NCBI GenBank assembly: GCA_009922615.1
Contig: RFVF01000043.1
Span: forward strand, 1 to 40,830
Origin: Pseudomonadota bacterium
GTDB lineage: Bacteria > Verrucomicrobiota > Verrucomicrobiia > Limisphaerales > SXTU01
Direction: 5' to 3'
Length of the DNA stretch: 40,830 nucleotides
The notes under the pieces are model-generated. The model searched no databases. It was not told where the DNA came from and was given only the letters and a program-made list of their open reading frames with translations. Each line of letters starts with the position of its first letter. The stretch's first letter is position 1. Made by a program: the position numbers and the translations under genes. Positions 1 to 8,434 of the stretch are shown here, piece by piece.

Positions 1-96
1 GCGGCGGGGCGGGCGCATTTCGAGGCGCGTTACGCGCTGGCACGGCAGGCGGATAGGCTTCACCACTGGCTGGCCACTTTGCCCGCTGCTTTCTAA
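1..96 (+). CDS. C-terminal end of a probable glycosyltransferase (partial)
   Basis: An open frame enters from the left edge and ends at TAA 94-96, giving 31 residues. The tail is Arg/Ala rich and ends in a helix with repeated hydrophobic and Arg residues (ARFEARYALARQADRL-like pattern, then HHWLATLP). Such a tail is common at the C-terminus of GT4-type glycosyltransferases, and the following genes belong to a glycan locus, which fits. The assignment rests only on this short tail and the context. The stop overlaps a TAAACT hexamer seven bases before the next start codon. Confidence 0.4.
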   Translation, partial: AAGRAHFEARYALARQADRLHHWLATLPAAF

Positions 97-106
97 ACTG
101 AATTTC

Positions 107-1018
107 ATGCACCAGCGTTCCCATTGTCCTGCCTGCGCCGCCCCCGCCACTGCGCCGGTGCTGTCGATTCCCTACGACCAGCCCGATTTGCAGGCGTTTC
201 TCCGACGGGTGGGTTTCGGTCTGCCAGCGGAATGGTTCACGGGTATTCCGTTCGCTGTCCACCGTTGTCTGCAGTGTGAGGCTCTATTCCAAGGCTGGGT
301 GCTTGAGGAACCGCAACTGGCCCGGCTCTACGGGCAGAATGACGCAGCGCACCGGCTGCCGAGTGAAAGCGCTTTGCTCGCGCTCGCCCACCTCGCGCAC
401 GATGTGCTGCTCCTGCGACGGCTGCAGCCTATGCCGCAACCGCGCGTGCTCGATTACGGGATGGGCTGGGCGAGATTCGCGCTGCTGGCGCAGGCGTTTG
501 GCTGTGAGGTCACGGGCGTCGAGGTCTCTGCGACCACGCGCGCGCACGCGCAGCGGCACGGCATTCAGGTGTGCGACGAGTCAGAATTGGGGGTGGCAGC
601 GTTTGATTTCGTGCTAGTGGATCAGGTGCTGGAACATCTGAGCGATCCCGCGCCGACGCTGACGCGGCTCGCACGAAGCCTCAAGCCGGGTGGGCTGCTG
701 CTGGCGGGCGTGCCTGGCCATCCGAAACTGGCCGGCCACTTCGCGCGCGCTGCGCGAGACAGCACCCAGCTGCGCGAACTGACGGACCGAGACTGGGACG
801 CGTTGTGCCCGACTATTCACGTGAATCTCTTCGATGCTACCAGCCTGCGCGCGTTGGGCGAACGCGCCGGTCTGCGCGGGTTTCGACCACCTTTTTGGCG
901 TGCGGCGGGCACGGGCTTGCTGTGGGATCAGCCGCGCCAGTGGGGGCGCAACTTCCGCCTCGCTTGGAAATACTCGCGCGGCATCGGCACGCGAATGTGG
1001 TTTCAACGCCCGGCCTAG
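107..1018 (+). CDS. Zinc-ribbon class I SAM-dependent methyltransferase
   Basis: This 303-residue protein begins with two Cys pairs (C7/C10 and C54/C57) that form a probable zinc ribbon. A Rossmann methyltransferase core follows, with the SAM-binding loop VLDYGMGWARF near residues 114-124 and an acidic strand end (TGVEVS). A later segment, FDFVLVDQVLEHLSDP, is the usual motif IV region, followed by LKPGGLLLAGVPG. The architecture is that of methyltransferases found in polysaccharide and sugar-nucleotide clusters, where they methylate a sugar or glycan end. The true substrate cannot be read from sequence. The start is ATG 107, only 10 bases after the preceding stop. It lies downstream of a TAAACT box, so it may have its own promoter as well as being read with the upstream gene. 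Confidence 0.8.
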   Translation: MHQRSHCPACAAPATAPVLSIPYDQPDLQAFLRRVGFGLPAEWFTGIPFAVHRCLQCEALFQGWVLEEPQLARLYGQNDAAHRLPSESALLALAHLAHDVLLLRRLQPMPQPRVLDYGMGWARFALLAQAFGCEVTGVEVSATTRAHAQRHGIQVCDESELGVAAFDFVLVDQVLEHLSDPAPTLTRLARSLKPGGLLLAGVPGHPKLAGHFARAARDSTQLRELTDRDWDALCPTIHVNLFDATSLRALGERAGLRGFRPPFWRAAGTGLLWDQPRQWGRNFRLAWKYSRGIGTRMWFQRPA

Positions 1019-1148
1019 CATTGCGCTGCGCAGGGCACTTGTGGCCAACTCTTGCCGGTGCCTGACTTAATGAAGACGCACTCCTCGCCGCTCGCGCAGT
1101 GGCCGCTGCACGAAAGTGCGGCTTCCGCGCTGCCCTCGGTAGCTAGAT

Positions 1149-1162
1149 GACTCCCGGGAGTC
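1149..1162. repeat. 14-bp perfect palindrome
   Basis: GACTCCCGGGAGTC reads identically on both strands. It lies in the 224-bp gap between the methyltransferase gene ending at 1018 and the gene starting at 1243, just before a tandem repeat. It could be an operator or simply chance in GC-rich DNA. No known regulator site was recognised. Confidence 0.5.
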
Positions 1163-1170
1163 CGGGGTTT

Positions 1171-1198
1171 GGCGTTGTGGTCATGGCGTTGTGGTCAA
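1171..1198. repeat. Tandem direct repeat, 14-bp unit, two copies
   Basis: GGCGTTGTGGTCAT is followed immediately by GGCGTTGTGGTCAA, so 13 of 14 positions match. The repeat lies in non-coding DNA 45 bases before the likely ATG of the next gene. It could be a paired protein-binding site or a recent slippage duplication. Confidence 0.7.
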
Positions 1199-1242
1199 TT
1201 CGGCCACTCACTAAATTAAATTTGCCGCTCAATATCGTAACA

Positions 1243-1959
1243 ATGAAGCAACTAGTCCGACATTTGCTCAAAGCTTGGCACGCACGTCAGGCCGCCAACA
1301 CGTTGCGCGACCTGGAGAGCCGGTTGCGAACGCCGGCAACTCGGCTCGCCATTCCCTTCATTTTTCGCGGCGCGGGGTTTTTCAAAAGCATCAAGCCGAT
1401 GCAGTCGCAGGCGGAATTCGGCGAGTTATACGCGCGCATCACGGCAATGCAGCCCCGGCGGATCATTGAGATCGGCACCTGCCACGGGGGCACGCTGTAT
1501 CTGTGGTGCCAGGCGGCGCATCCCAAGGCCACGATCATCAGCCTTGATCTGCCTGCGGGTGAATTCGGCGGAGGTTATCCCGCTTGTCGCGCCGATTTTT
1601 ACCGCTCCTTTGCCGCGCTGGGTCAGTCCTTGCACTTGATCCGCGCCGATTCCCATTCACCCGATACCGTGCGCCAAATCACGCCGCTACTGGGCGATGG
1701 CAAAGCTGATTTTTTGTTCATTGACGGCGATCACACCTATGAGGGCGTGAAGCGAGATTTTGAACTTTATTCCCCGCTGGTCGCCAAAGGTGGCTGGATT
1801 GCCTTGCACGATATTTTGCCGCGCGCGAATGAACCGCGCATCGAGGTGTGGCGGTTCTGGCAGGAGCTCAAACAGCAGCGGCCCATCGCTTACGAATGGG
1901 CGGACGCCACGCCGGATGGGCGCGCCATCGGCATCGGTGTCGTCCAGGTGGAGGATTGA
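1243..1959 (+). CDS. Methyltransf_24 / CmcI-like class I methyltransferase
   Basis: The predicted protein has 238 residues. A SAM-binding loop, IIEIGTCHGGT, lies near residues 74-84. A second motif, FLFIDGDHTYEGVKRDFELY, is characteristic of the Methyltransf_24 / cephalosporin-hydroxylase-like group, and GGWIALHDI follows. Members in glycan loci typically O-methylate sugars or act on glycan intermediates. The frame is open back to 1147, but the first 32 residues there are low quality and run over a tandem repeat. ATG 1243 (MKQLVRHLLKAW) is therefore preferred. Two other proteins with a similar fold are encoded in this window, at 5308-6045 and 30333-31160. Substrate unknown. Confidence 0.75.
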   Translation: MKQLVRHLLKAWHARQAANTLRDLESRLRTPATRLAIPFIFRGAGFFKSIKPMQSQAEFGELYARITAMQPRRIIEIGTCHGGTLYLWCQAAHPKATIISLDLPAGEFGGGYPACRADFYRSFAALGQSLHLIRADSHSPDTVRQITPLLGDGKADFLFIDGDHTYEGVKRDFELYSPLVAKGGWIALHDILPRANEPRIEVWRFWQELKQQRPIAYEWADATPDGRAIGIGVVQVED

Positions 1960-2222
1960 TTCGATGCGTGGCTGCTCGCTCAATTTTGGCGATGTAAAAT
2001 GCGCCATTTCCTTATGCCAAGTTTGGCAACCCCCAAAGCCGTTGTCAGCCCGCAGTATTTTCCTGTCTGCGGCGGTGGCCCACCGTTTGGCCGACTGGTG
2101 CAGGGGGCGGCTGAGGAATCGAAGCACCACCCGGCTGCTGAAGTTCTGGCGGGCCACGGGAACGCAGCTCCGGTTGCGTCGTTCGGCCATTAGCCCCGTG
2201 TGTTTGCTGGCACTCCCGCGTT

Positions 2223-2972
2223 ATGAGTGATCAAAACCCCATCCGTTCACTGCCGAGTTTTGCCGCTTGGCCGGCTTGGAAACGTTGGCTGGCGCTTTGC
2301 CGCCGGCCGATGCGCCGCGCCGTCCGCCAGTTCCGGGATTTTCCGCCGTTTGAATGCCGACGGGTGATGGATGTTGGCGCCCATCAGGGTGAATTCACTC
2401 AGGCCGCGCTAGATTATTACCGACCTGAACGGGTCTGGTTGGTGGAAGCTGATCAAGAATTGGCGTCAGGTTTGCAGCAAAAATTCTCCAGTCAACCCGC
2501 CTGCAAGGTCATCCACGCAGCCATCGCGGACACTTCTGGGCGCGTCACCTTTCGCATCAACCGGCACCGCGCTTCCAGTTCGCTATTGCCTATCAGTAAA
2601 CGTTCCACGCAAATTTTCCAGAAGGATTTGCGGGAGACCGATGTGGTCACGGTTCCGGCGCTGGCGCTTGATGACCTGTTTACGCAAGAAAAAATCGACC
2701 GGCTCGATCTCCTGAAGGTGGATATTCAGGGAGCCGAGCGGTTGCTCATCCAGGGTGGCCAGCGGGCGTTGCAACAGGTCGCATGCATTTACATCGAAGT
2801 GCTCTTTGAGGAGCTCTACGAAGGCTGTGCGCTGTTTGGGGAAATTGACGCCTTGCTGCGGGCGGCGGATTTCAAACTCCGCTCCTTCCACGAGCTCCGC
2901 ACCGGCCCGGGTGGAAATCTGATTTACGCCAACACCCTGTATTTTCAGCCGGGTTTACTCGGGCGGGCTTGA
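2223..2972 (+). CDS. FkbM-family methyltransferase
   Basis: The protein has 249 residues. The FkbM signature is clear: RRVMDVGAHQGEFT near residues 47-59, WLVEAD closing the second strand, then LDLLKVDIQGAERLLIQGG and a conserved YIEVLFEELYEG segment. FkbM proteins are SAM-dependent O-methyltransferases, often acting on sugars or lipid-linked glycans in surface polysaccharide loci. A 263-bp gap (1960-2222) separates it from the previous gene, and nothing convincing was seen there. Its last 18 bases overlap the end of the convergent glycosyltransferase gene on the other strand. Confidence 0.85.
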   Translation: MSDQNPIRSLPSFAAWPAWKRWLALCRRPMRRAVRQFRDFPPFECRRVMDVGAHQGEFTQAALDYYRPERVWLVEADQELASGLQQKFSSQPACKVIHAAIADTSGRVTFRINRHRASSSLLPISKRSTQIFQKDLRETDVVTVPALALDDLFTQEKIDRLDLLKVDIQGAERLLIQGGQRALQQVACIYIEVLFEELYEGCALFGEIDALLRAADFKLRSFHELRTGPGGNLIYANTLYFQPGLLGRA

Positions 2973-4172
2973 GTTGGTGGCGGCACGGATTTGTTCGCAC
3001 TCCCACTCGTAGTAGGAGATGGCGTCGGTAAAGCGCCATTCCGGATCCTGCTTGAAACGGCCACGATAGAGGTGCTTGCACCAACGCACCAGCCGATCGG
3101 CACCCGACTTCCTGATGAATTGTTTCCGTGCGATGTCCAAGGCGGAAGGCACGGCCAGCCGCCGGACAGCGAGTGCTTCCCGCACCGACTGCTGCACCGC
3201 TGACGGCTGCTCGCTCAACGCGCGTTCCCACTCGCGCAGAGTCGGTGTCATGTCCACGCCCGCCGACATGGGGCCGAGCATCCATTGGTAGCAATCGAGG
3301 AAATACTTGATCCAGTTGAGTTCGTGTTGCGCGAGCCTGCCGCCGACCTTGAGCCGGGTCCGTTGAAAGTCGTTGTAGACCGAACACACGGAGATGCATT
3401 TGATGGGGACTAGATCATAACAGTCGCTCTCGCCTCCGGGTAATTGGCGGAGGAACTGCCGCCCGGTCTCCCCTTGCTTCTGGGTTAAGCTGCGTCCATT
3501 GCTGTGCAAGCTGGAGACATATAGGACCAGTGGCGAGTCAATCTCGCAGACGGACTCCGCCTCGTTGAGCATCAGGAGTGCGAGGACCACATCGGGCGAC
3601 ACCGGGTGGAACAGCCGCTGCATGGGGCCGGCCTTGATCCGCTGAAGCAGGCTGCGGTGGACGCACGCGAGTTGCGGCAAGGGCAACGTCGTTTTGTAGC
3701 TCTTGTCCAAGTCTCCCAGGAACGCCGCAAGCAGCACATCGGAACTGGTCATGCGCACGGAACCGTCGACCTTGCCCCGCCGCACCCGGGAAGGAAATAT
3801 CGCGTCGTCGAAACTGTCGCTGCGCCAGCGCAGCACTTCGGGCTGAAGTTTTTCGATATGGCTTGTCAGTTGCGCGAGCGCAGTGAGCTTGAGCATCTGC
3901 TTGTCCTCCAGGATCAGGAGATATTCCCCGGTGGCTTGCGCGGCTCCGTGTTCCCAGTTGTCCTGCATGTTCAGGCCCCCGGTGCGCACGTAGCGAAGCC
4001 GGGGATCTCGGAACGCCTGCACCGCCTGACGCGTTGCGTCGCCGTCGTCATTGTCCGTGACGATCAACTCCAAGTCCGGTGCAGTCTGTGCCAGCACACT
4101 CCGGATGGCATGGCCGACCAGAAAGCTGCGGCCCTTCGTCGGCAGCACGACGCTGAAGCGTGGGGTGCTCAT
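2955..4172 (-). CDS. GT2-type glycosyltransferase
   Basis: The protein has 405 residues. Its N-terminus, RFSVVLPTKGRSFLVGHAIRSV, is the nucleotide-binding start of a GT-A fold family 2 glycosyltransferase. It is followed by ELIVTDNDDGDAT, and by GEYLLILEDKQML in the place of the usual DxD region. The C-terminal half is not recognised. The start is taken at ATG 4172 because it forms an ATGA overlap with the stop of the aminotransferase gene. The frame itself is open further upstream but there only shadows that gene. This is the last gene of the long minus-strand run. It probably adds a sugar made by the locus to a growing surface glycan. Confidence 0.8.
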   Translation of the reverse strand: MSTPRFSVVLPTKGRSFLVGHAIRSVLAQTAPDLELIVTDNDDGDATRQAVQAFRDPRLRYVRTGGLNMQDNWEHGAAQATGEYLLILEDKQMLKLTALAQLTSHIEKLQPEVLRWRSDSFDDAIFPSRVRRGKVDGSVRMTSSDVLLAAFLGDLDKSYKTTLPLPQLACVHRSLLQRIKAGPMQRLFHPVSPDVVLALLMLNEAESVCEIDSPLVLYVSSLHSNGRSLTQKQGETGRQFLRQLPGGESDCYDLVPIKCISVCSVYNDFQRTRLKVGGRLAQHELNWIKYFLDCYQWMLGPMSAGVDMTPTLREWERALSEQPSAVQQSVREALAVRRLAVPSALDIARKQFIRKSGADRLVRWCKHLYRGRFKQDPEWRFTDAISYYEWECEQIRAATNSSPPE

Positions 4173-5305
4173 GCGGGGCGGGCGGCGGCGAGCACGGCGC
4201 GGAGGGCCACGGCAACGCGGCGGACTTGCTCGCGGGTGAGATTGAGCGCGGACGGGAGGTTGATGCCGAATGGGCTGATGGCGTAACTCACGGAGTTTCG
4301 GCTCCGCGCGACGGCGGCCTGTGGCGAACCGGAGTAGGCCGGGAGGCTGCTCAAGGGGTGGAAGAACGGGCGGCAATCAATGCCCTCAGCGTCCAGCAGT
4401 TCCATCAAGCGCTCTTTTCGGAGGCCGATCGATTCGGCGAGGATGGCGGTGACCATCCAGTAAGAGTTTTTGGTGCCAGGAGCTTCATGGTTGAGAGTGA
4501 CACCGGGCAGGTCCGCCAGTTCCTCGGCATACCACGCGAATATTTCCCGCTTGCGAGTGACGAGTTCTTCGACGCGCTCCAATTGCGCCGTGCCCAGCGC
4601 CGCCTGCATGGAACTCATCTTGTATTTATAGGCCACCTCGGTGTTGTGAAACAAGCGGTCGCCCGGCGGTCGCCCGTGGTCCCGCAGGAACAGCACGCGC
4701 GCACGAAGGTCGTCGCGGTTGGTGACCAGCATCCCGCCTTCACCGGTGGTGAGGGTCTTGGAACCGTGAAAACTGAAGACCCCCGTCGCGCCAAAGCTGC
4801 CAGCCCGCTGCCCCTTGTATTCCGAGCCGATGGATTCGGCAGCGTCTTCAATGATCGCGATGCCGTGCCGTCGAGCCACTTCCCGGAGCGCATCCATGTC
4901 CGGCATGTTGCCGTAGAGGTTCACAGGAATGACGGCTTTGGTGCGCGGGGTGATGCAGGCCTCGAATGACCGCGCATCCAAACACCAAGTGCGGGGGTCA
5001 ATATCGGCGAACACCGTGGTTGCACCCACGTAAGTGATGGGGGCAGCGGAGGCGATCCAAGTGCAGTCGGGCACGATGACCTCATCTCCCGACCCGACGT
5101 TGAGTGCCAGCAGCGAAAGGTGAATGGCCGCCGTGCAATGCGGCAGGGCAATGGCGTGCTTGACCCCAACGTGTTCTGCGAACGATTTCTCGAAGCGCTC
5201 GTGCCAGACGTTGGCGTTGCCATACCACGCGTTGGTCACGGCGTCGGTGACGTAGGCGATCTCCCGGGCAGTGATCCACGGGCCGGAAACAGGGATGCGT
5301 TCCAT
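4169..5305 (-). CDS. DegT/DnrJ/EryC1/StrS-family PLP aminotransferase
   Basis: The protein has 378 residues from the preferred start ATG 5305 (MERIPVSGPW), which lies two bases past the preceding stop. An in-frame start six codons earlier is possible. Family features include ALPHCTAAIHLSLLAL, VIVPDCTWIASAAPI, IIEDAAESIGSEYKG and the PLP-binding lysine K183 in FSFHGSKTLTTGEGG. Lysine, not histidine, occupies this position, so it should be a true sugar aminotransferase and not an RfbH/DdhC-type 3-dehydrase. The VNLYGNMPDMDAL segment resembles perosamine-synthase-like enzymes that aminate 4-keto-6-deoxy sugars at C4. The exact nucleotide sugar is not determined by sequence. The neighbouring formyltransferase may act on its product. 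Confidence 0.85.
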   Translation of the reverse strand: MERIPVSGPWITAREIAYVTDAVTNAWYGNANVWHERFEKSFAEHVGVKHAIALPHCTAAIHLSLLALNVGSGDEVIVPDCTWIASAAPITYVGATTVFADIDPRTWCLDARSFEACITPRTKAVIPVNLYGNMPDMDALREVARRHGIAIIEDAAESIGSEYKGQRAGSFGATGVFSFHGSKTLTTGEGGMLVTNRDDLRARVLFLRDHGRPPGDRLFHNTEVAYKYKMSSMQAALGTAQLERVEELVTRKREIFAWYAEELADLPGVTLNHEAPGTKNSYWMVTAILAESIGLRKERLMELLDAEGIDCRPFFHPLSSLPAYSGSPQAAVARSRNSVSYAISPFGINLPSALNLTREQVRRVAVALRAVLAAARPA

Positions 5306-5307
5306 AC

Positions 5308-6045
5308 TTAATCCGCAATGCACCTCAAGTAGCCGTCGGGGGCGACCGTGATGAGGAGCTTGCTTTCGATGTCCTTGTCCACCTGGAAACGCCGGTTCTT
5401 TTTAAGAAATTCCCAGACGGCGGTTTTGGGATTGTTGCCCTTGCCCCACGGCCGTTCTTTGATGAGGTCACTGGGCATATCTTCGATCAAGGTGTCAAAT
5501 ACCACGAGGTAGCTGCCCTTGGTCACCAACGGTGAGTAGCCGCGCAGCTCTTGCAATACGTGCGTGTGCGTGTGGTTGGAGTCCAGGAAGACCATGATCC
5601 GCTCGCAACCGCGCGCCGCTTGGCGGACTCGCCGGATCACCGCAAGATCCACCGAGGAGCCTTGGATCAACTGAATCCGGTGGGCCAGCGGGTGCTTTTC
5701 AATTTCCACACGATTGTGTGCGCGAATATCGATGTCCACGCCGATCACCCGGCCAGGCCCGCCGATCAATTCGAGCAGCGATGCCGAATAGATCAACGAC
5801 CCGCCATGGGCCACGCCCGTCTCGATGATTAGGTCCGGCTTCACCCGCCAGACCAGCTCCTGCACGGCCACCATGTCCTGAGGCAGTTGAATGAGAGGGC
5901 GGCCCAACCAAGTAAAGTTGTAGGCATATTTATGGCGCGTAATCTCACGCAGCCAGATGCGCGACAGGGCTTGGACATCTTGGTCCGCCTTCAGTCCCTC
6001 GATGTTACCCGCCACTTCGGCTATGAACTTGGCAATTTCACTCAT
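5308..6045 (-). CDS. CmcI-like (cephalosporin hydroxylase family) protein
   Basis: The protein has 245 residues from ATG 6045, which overlaps the stop of the WbqC-like gene as ATGA. DLIIETGVAHGGSLIYSASL (about residues 71-90) is the SAM-binding segment. The motif FLDSNHTHTHVLQELRGYSPLV and then GSYLVVFDT are typical of the CmcI / rhamnosyl O-methyltransferase family. The family name comes from an antibiotic pathway, but most members in glycan loci are believed to be sugar O-methyltransferases. Here it sits between a WbqC-like gene and an aminotransferase, so an O-methylation during deoxy-sugar or glycan assembly is the reasonable inference. Confidence 0.8.
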   Translation of the reverse strand: MSEIAKFIAEVAGNIEGLKADQDVQALSRIWLREITRHKYAYNFTWLGRPLIQLPQDMVAVQELVWRVKPDLIIETGVAHGGSLIYSASLLELIGGPGRVIGVDIDIRAHNRVEIEKHPLAHRIQLIQGSSVDLAVIRRVRQAARGCERIMVFLDSNHTHTHVLQELRGYSPLVTKGSYLVVFDTLIEDMPSDLIKERPWGKGNNPKTAVWEFLKKNRRFQVDKDIESKLLITVAPDGYLRCIAD

Positions 6046-6758
6046 ACACAGAATTTCTTCCAATCAACTGTTCCCGACACCATGACCCGGGCTCCATCCT
6101 GCCCCAGGTTCGCGATCAAATCGAGCACGGACACAAAAGGAGTGAACGCGCCATGCTGCTGTGGGTAGGGCTGCTTCTGGTAGTCGATGTATTCCACCTG
6201 CACGCCTTCGACCTCGAACAGTGCGTGGTCCAGATAGTGGCGCGCTCCGTGACCGGTGAGGTAATGCGTGCCGCCGACATGCTTCACCACATCCAAGACA
6301 CGGCGCGAACTTTGCCCGCCAATGCCCAGTTCCGAGGCCCGCAGCACCTCTCTGGGCCGGGTGGATGGGAAATAATTCCAGACGGCCTCGGTGCTCGCGA
6401 TGGCGAGGTCATTGATGGTGGCGGCTGGCTGGTCATAAACTGCCTTTGCCAGCGTCAGCATTTCGCTGACGAACGGCGCACCGGAGTAAGACTCGGCCAA
6501 CAACTGAAGGTGCCGTTGGCGCCAGTTCTGCCGATCGTCCACCGCGACTTCGCGAATCTTTTGGCCGAGCCGCAGGTCCCGCAACGGAACGGAAAGCCAC
6601 TCGGAACCGCGCGCCGTTTTGAGCTGCACTCGGTTGGTGAAGCTGCCCTTGGAAAACTGAACGTCATCGTAATGGACATACACATCCGCCAGCCGGGTCT
6701 GCTCGAACATCCCAACCCACGGGAAGAACATCGGCTGCGAGATGACGACGGTTTTCAC
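6042..6758 (-). CDS. WbqC-like family protein
   Basis: The protein has 238 residues, starting at GTG 6758. That start overlaps the preceding stop as GTGA and has a good ribosome-binding sequence (TTGGAG) five to six bases upstream. The N-terminus VVISQPMFFPWVGMFEQTRLADVYVHYDDVQF and the later SFTNRVQLK and YLTGHGARHYLD segments are diagnostic of WbqC-like proteins. These occur in O-antigen and other glycan loci, often beside aminotransferases and formyl- or acyltransferases. Their chemistry is poorly known; a role in modifying an amino sugar has been proposed from context. The family assignment is firm, the function is not. Confidence 0.85.
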   Translation of the reverse strand: MKTVVISQPMFFPWVGMFEQTRLADVYVHYDDVQFSKGSFTNRVQLKTARGSEWLSVPLRDLRLGQKIREVAVDDRQNWRQRHLQLLAESYSGAPFVSEMLTLAKAVYDQPAATINDLAIASTEAVWNYFPSTRPREVLRASELGIGGQSSRRVLDVVKHVGGTHYLTGHGARHYLDHALFEVEGVQVEYIDYQKQPYPQQHGAFTPFVSVLDLIANLGQDGARVMVSGTVDWKKFCV

Positions 6759-7420
6759 AGAAACTCCAACCCCGGCCTTTGATGCTGCCGCAAGCCCGCT
6801 AGAAGCGCCGGGTCTGTGAGCATCGGGTTCAGTCGGTCGCCGGATACCCAGCCTGGATCCAGTTTTGCATCCGCTCCCTCCCAACGCAGCAAGCGCAGGC
6901 TCGTTAACTCAATGGCCAACAGCAGCAATGCCGTTTTCTGCAGGAAGGCCACGTGTTGCCAATCTTCGAGGGACCAATCGGGCCGGGTCGGACAACTGGC
7001 TTGGGCGACGGTGCGGCCGTGATCCATCTGCTCGTCCGCAACATGCAGAGTGGCTCCGAGGAATCGGGCTCCAAACCCATGTGCCTGTTCCACCGCCCCG
7101 ATCCCTTTGAAGCCCGGCAGTAGCGACGGATGGATGTTGAGCAGGCGGTGTTGTCCGACCAGTGGGGCAGTCACCAGTCGGGAGTAGAACATGACAAGAA
7201 AGTCATGCTCTCCGGTCTGGCTAAAATGTTGTGCGGCTGCGGCTGAGAAGGACTGCTTGTCGCGCCATTCGATCCGAGTGCATTCAATCCCTCGGTCCGC
7301 GCACCCGCGTTCGATCCCGCAGGCCCGGTCCGTGACAACGCTGAATCGGACGGCTGGACAAATGGACGCCGCTGCGAGAAGCGCGCTCCCACCCGATGAG
7401 CAAACGACTCCTACGCGCAT
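6755..7420 (-). CDS. Formyltransferase (PurN/Fmt-like), probable amino-sugar N-formyltransferase
   Basis: The protein has 221 residues. The catalytic triad of N10-formyl-tetrahydrofolate-dependent formyltransferases is visible: N95 and H97 in LLNIHPSLLPGFKG, and D133 in ATLHVADEQMDHGRTV. The N-terminus RVGVVCSSGGSALLAA matches the start of PurN-like enzymes. Placement in a glycan operon with a DegT aminotransferase suggests it formylates a 4-amino sugar, as VioF- or WbtJ-type enzymes do. ATG 7420 is preferred because AAAGGA lies ten bases upstream. A GTG at 7441 is an alternative. A 64-bp gap separates it from the truncated methyltransferase gene upstream. Confidence 0.8.
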   Translation of the reverse strand: MRVGVVCSSGGSALLAAASICPAVRFSVVTDRACGIERGCADRGIECTRIEWRDKQSFSAAAAQHFSQTGEHDFLVMFYSRLVTAPLVGQHRLLNIHPSLLPGFKGIGAVEQAHGFGARFLGATLHVADEQMDHGRTVAQASCPTRPDWSLEDWQHVAFLQKTALLLLAIELTSLRLLRWEGADAKLDPGWVSGDRLNPMLTDPALLAGLRQHQRPGLEFL

Positions 7421-7484
7421 AGCAAGTCGTTCCTTTGGCACAAGCTTTTGCGCCCCACTTCATTCCATGCAAACAGGTGGGTGC

Positions 7485-8429
7485 TCATGGATAAAAATAG
7501 TCGTGATAAAATCCCGAACCGTAAATCGCCACCGCTTGAGCGTGCGGATGCGTGGCTTCAAAGGCTCGCACACGGTCGGCAAAGGCGGACCAGTAGGCCG
7601 CCAAGTCCCGCGCTTGTTGTTCGAGGCCAGCGTGTTCTTCGGGCGCGGGCGACTTCGGCGTTGCCGGGGTTTTACGTGTCGCGACCAGCACCCACGCGCT
7701 GTTGTGAGCGTGAGCATCCAAGCTCACGACCTGCATCCCGGCGTCTTCCATCAACCGGCGGAGGGAAGCGGCGGAGAAATGGTTGACGTGGTCTGCCACG
7801 ACGAAATCCGCCGTGTTCGCATAGACGTTGGGGACGATGCAGTAAAAGAGGCCGTCCGGTTTCAGCAGGCCGGCTACGGTCTTTGCCAGTGCCCGCGGAT
7901 CCGCCACGTGCTCTAACGCGAAGAATGAGGTGATCAGGTCGAAGCGGTTGGCCCATTCCGGATTCGGCGTGTAGAGGCTGCAATTCTCCGGGCGGACAAA
8001 CCGGTTCCAATACGGCAGATACATGTCACTCACGTCGAACACGTGCGGCTCGATGTCCGGCCGGAGTTCCGTGAGTCGCCGGAGCGAAGAGCTTTTCGCG
8101 CAGCCGTAATCCAGAACGCGTGCGCCGTCGGGCAAGTGGACTTTGGCGAGCAGCGTGTTCACTTGGTGCTCGGTGCGGAAAACCTTCCGCCCTTCCACCA
8201 TGGCGTAGAACTGATCTTCGTCCGCCGAGCCGATCAGAATCTTGTAGTCGCGATCGTAATACGCATCCAAGTCAGCCAGCGCATCCGTTTGCAAATGGCC
8301 GCACGCGGCGCAGAAGGCGACGGCGACGCGTTGCGGAAGCACCTCACACAGCGACGTGATCGAGATTGCGTGCGGGGAGCGATAGAGAGGCGGCGGGAGC
8401 GTTTGGCCGCAGACGTGGCAGTGGCTCAT
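7485..8429 (-). CDS. Zinc-ribbon methyltransferase lacking its C-terminal domain
   Basis: The protein has 314 residues. Cys pairs C4/C7 and C40/C43 form the N-terminal zinc ribbon. The SAM loop VLDYGCAKSS follows near 105-114, then DLITSFFALEHVADP and LLKPDGLFYCIVPN. The protein ends at AVAIYGSGFYHDYFYP. Relatives usually continue from this YGSGFY glycine-rich strand into a further Rossmann-like domain of roughly 80-100 residues. That domain is absent, because the next gene occupies the space. The +1 frame at the break reads TTIFIHEHPPVCME before a stop at about 7460, which resembles the expected continuation. A frameshift plus deletion is therefore likely. It lies five bases after the PhyH gene. 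Confidence 0.75.
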   Translation of the reverse strand: MSHCHVCGQTLPPPLYRSPHAISITSLCEVLPQRVAVAFCAACGHLQTDALADLDAYYDRDYKILIGSADEDQFYAMVEGRKVFRTEHQVNTLLAKVHLPDGARVLDYGCAKSSSLRRLTELRPDIEPHVFDVSDMYLPYWNRFVRPENCSLYTPNPEWANRFDLITSFFALEHVADPRALAKTVAGLLKPDGLFYCIVPNVYANTADFVVADHVNHFSAASLRRLMEDAGMQVVSLDAHAHNSAWVLVATRKTPATPKSPAPEEHAGLEQQARDLAAYWSAFADRVRAFEATHPHAQAVAIYGSGFYHDYFYP

Positions 8430-8434
8430 AGGGA

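Noticed and set aside
1999..2193. 64-codon frame in the gap 1960-2222
   Set aside because: No ribosome-binding site, no recognisable domain, and several frames are open there. I see nothing convincing in this 263-bp gap.
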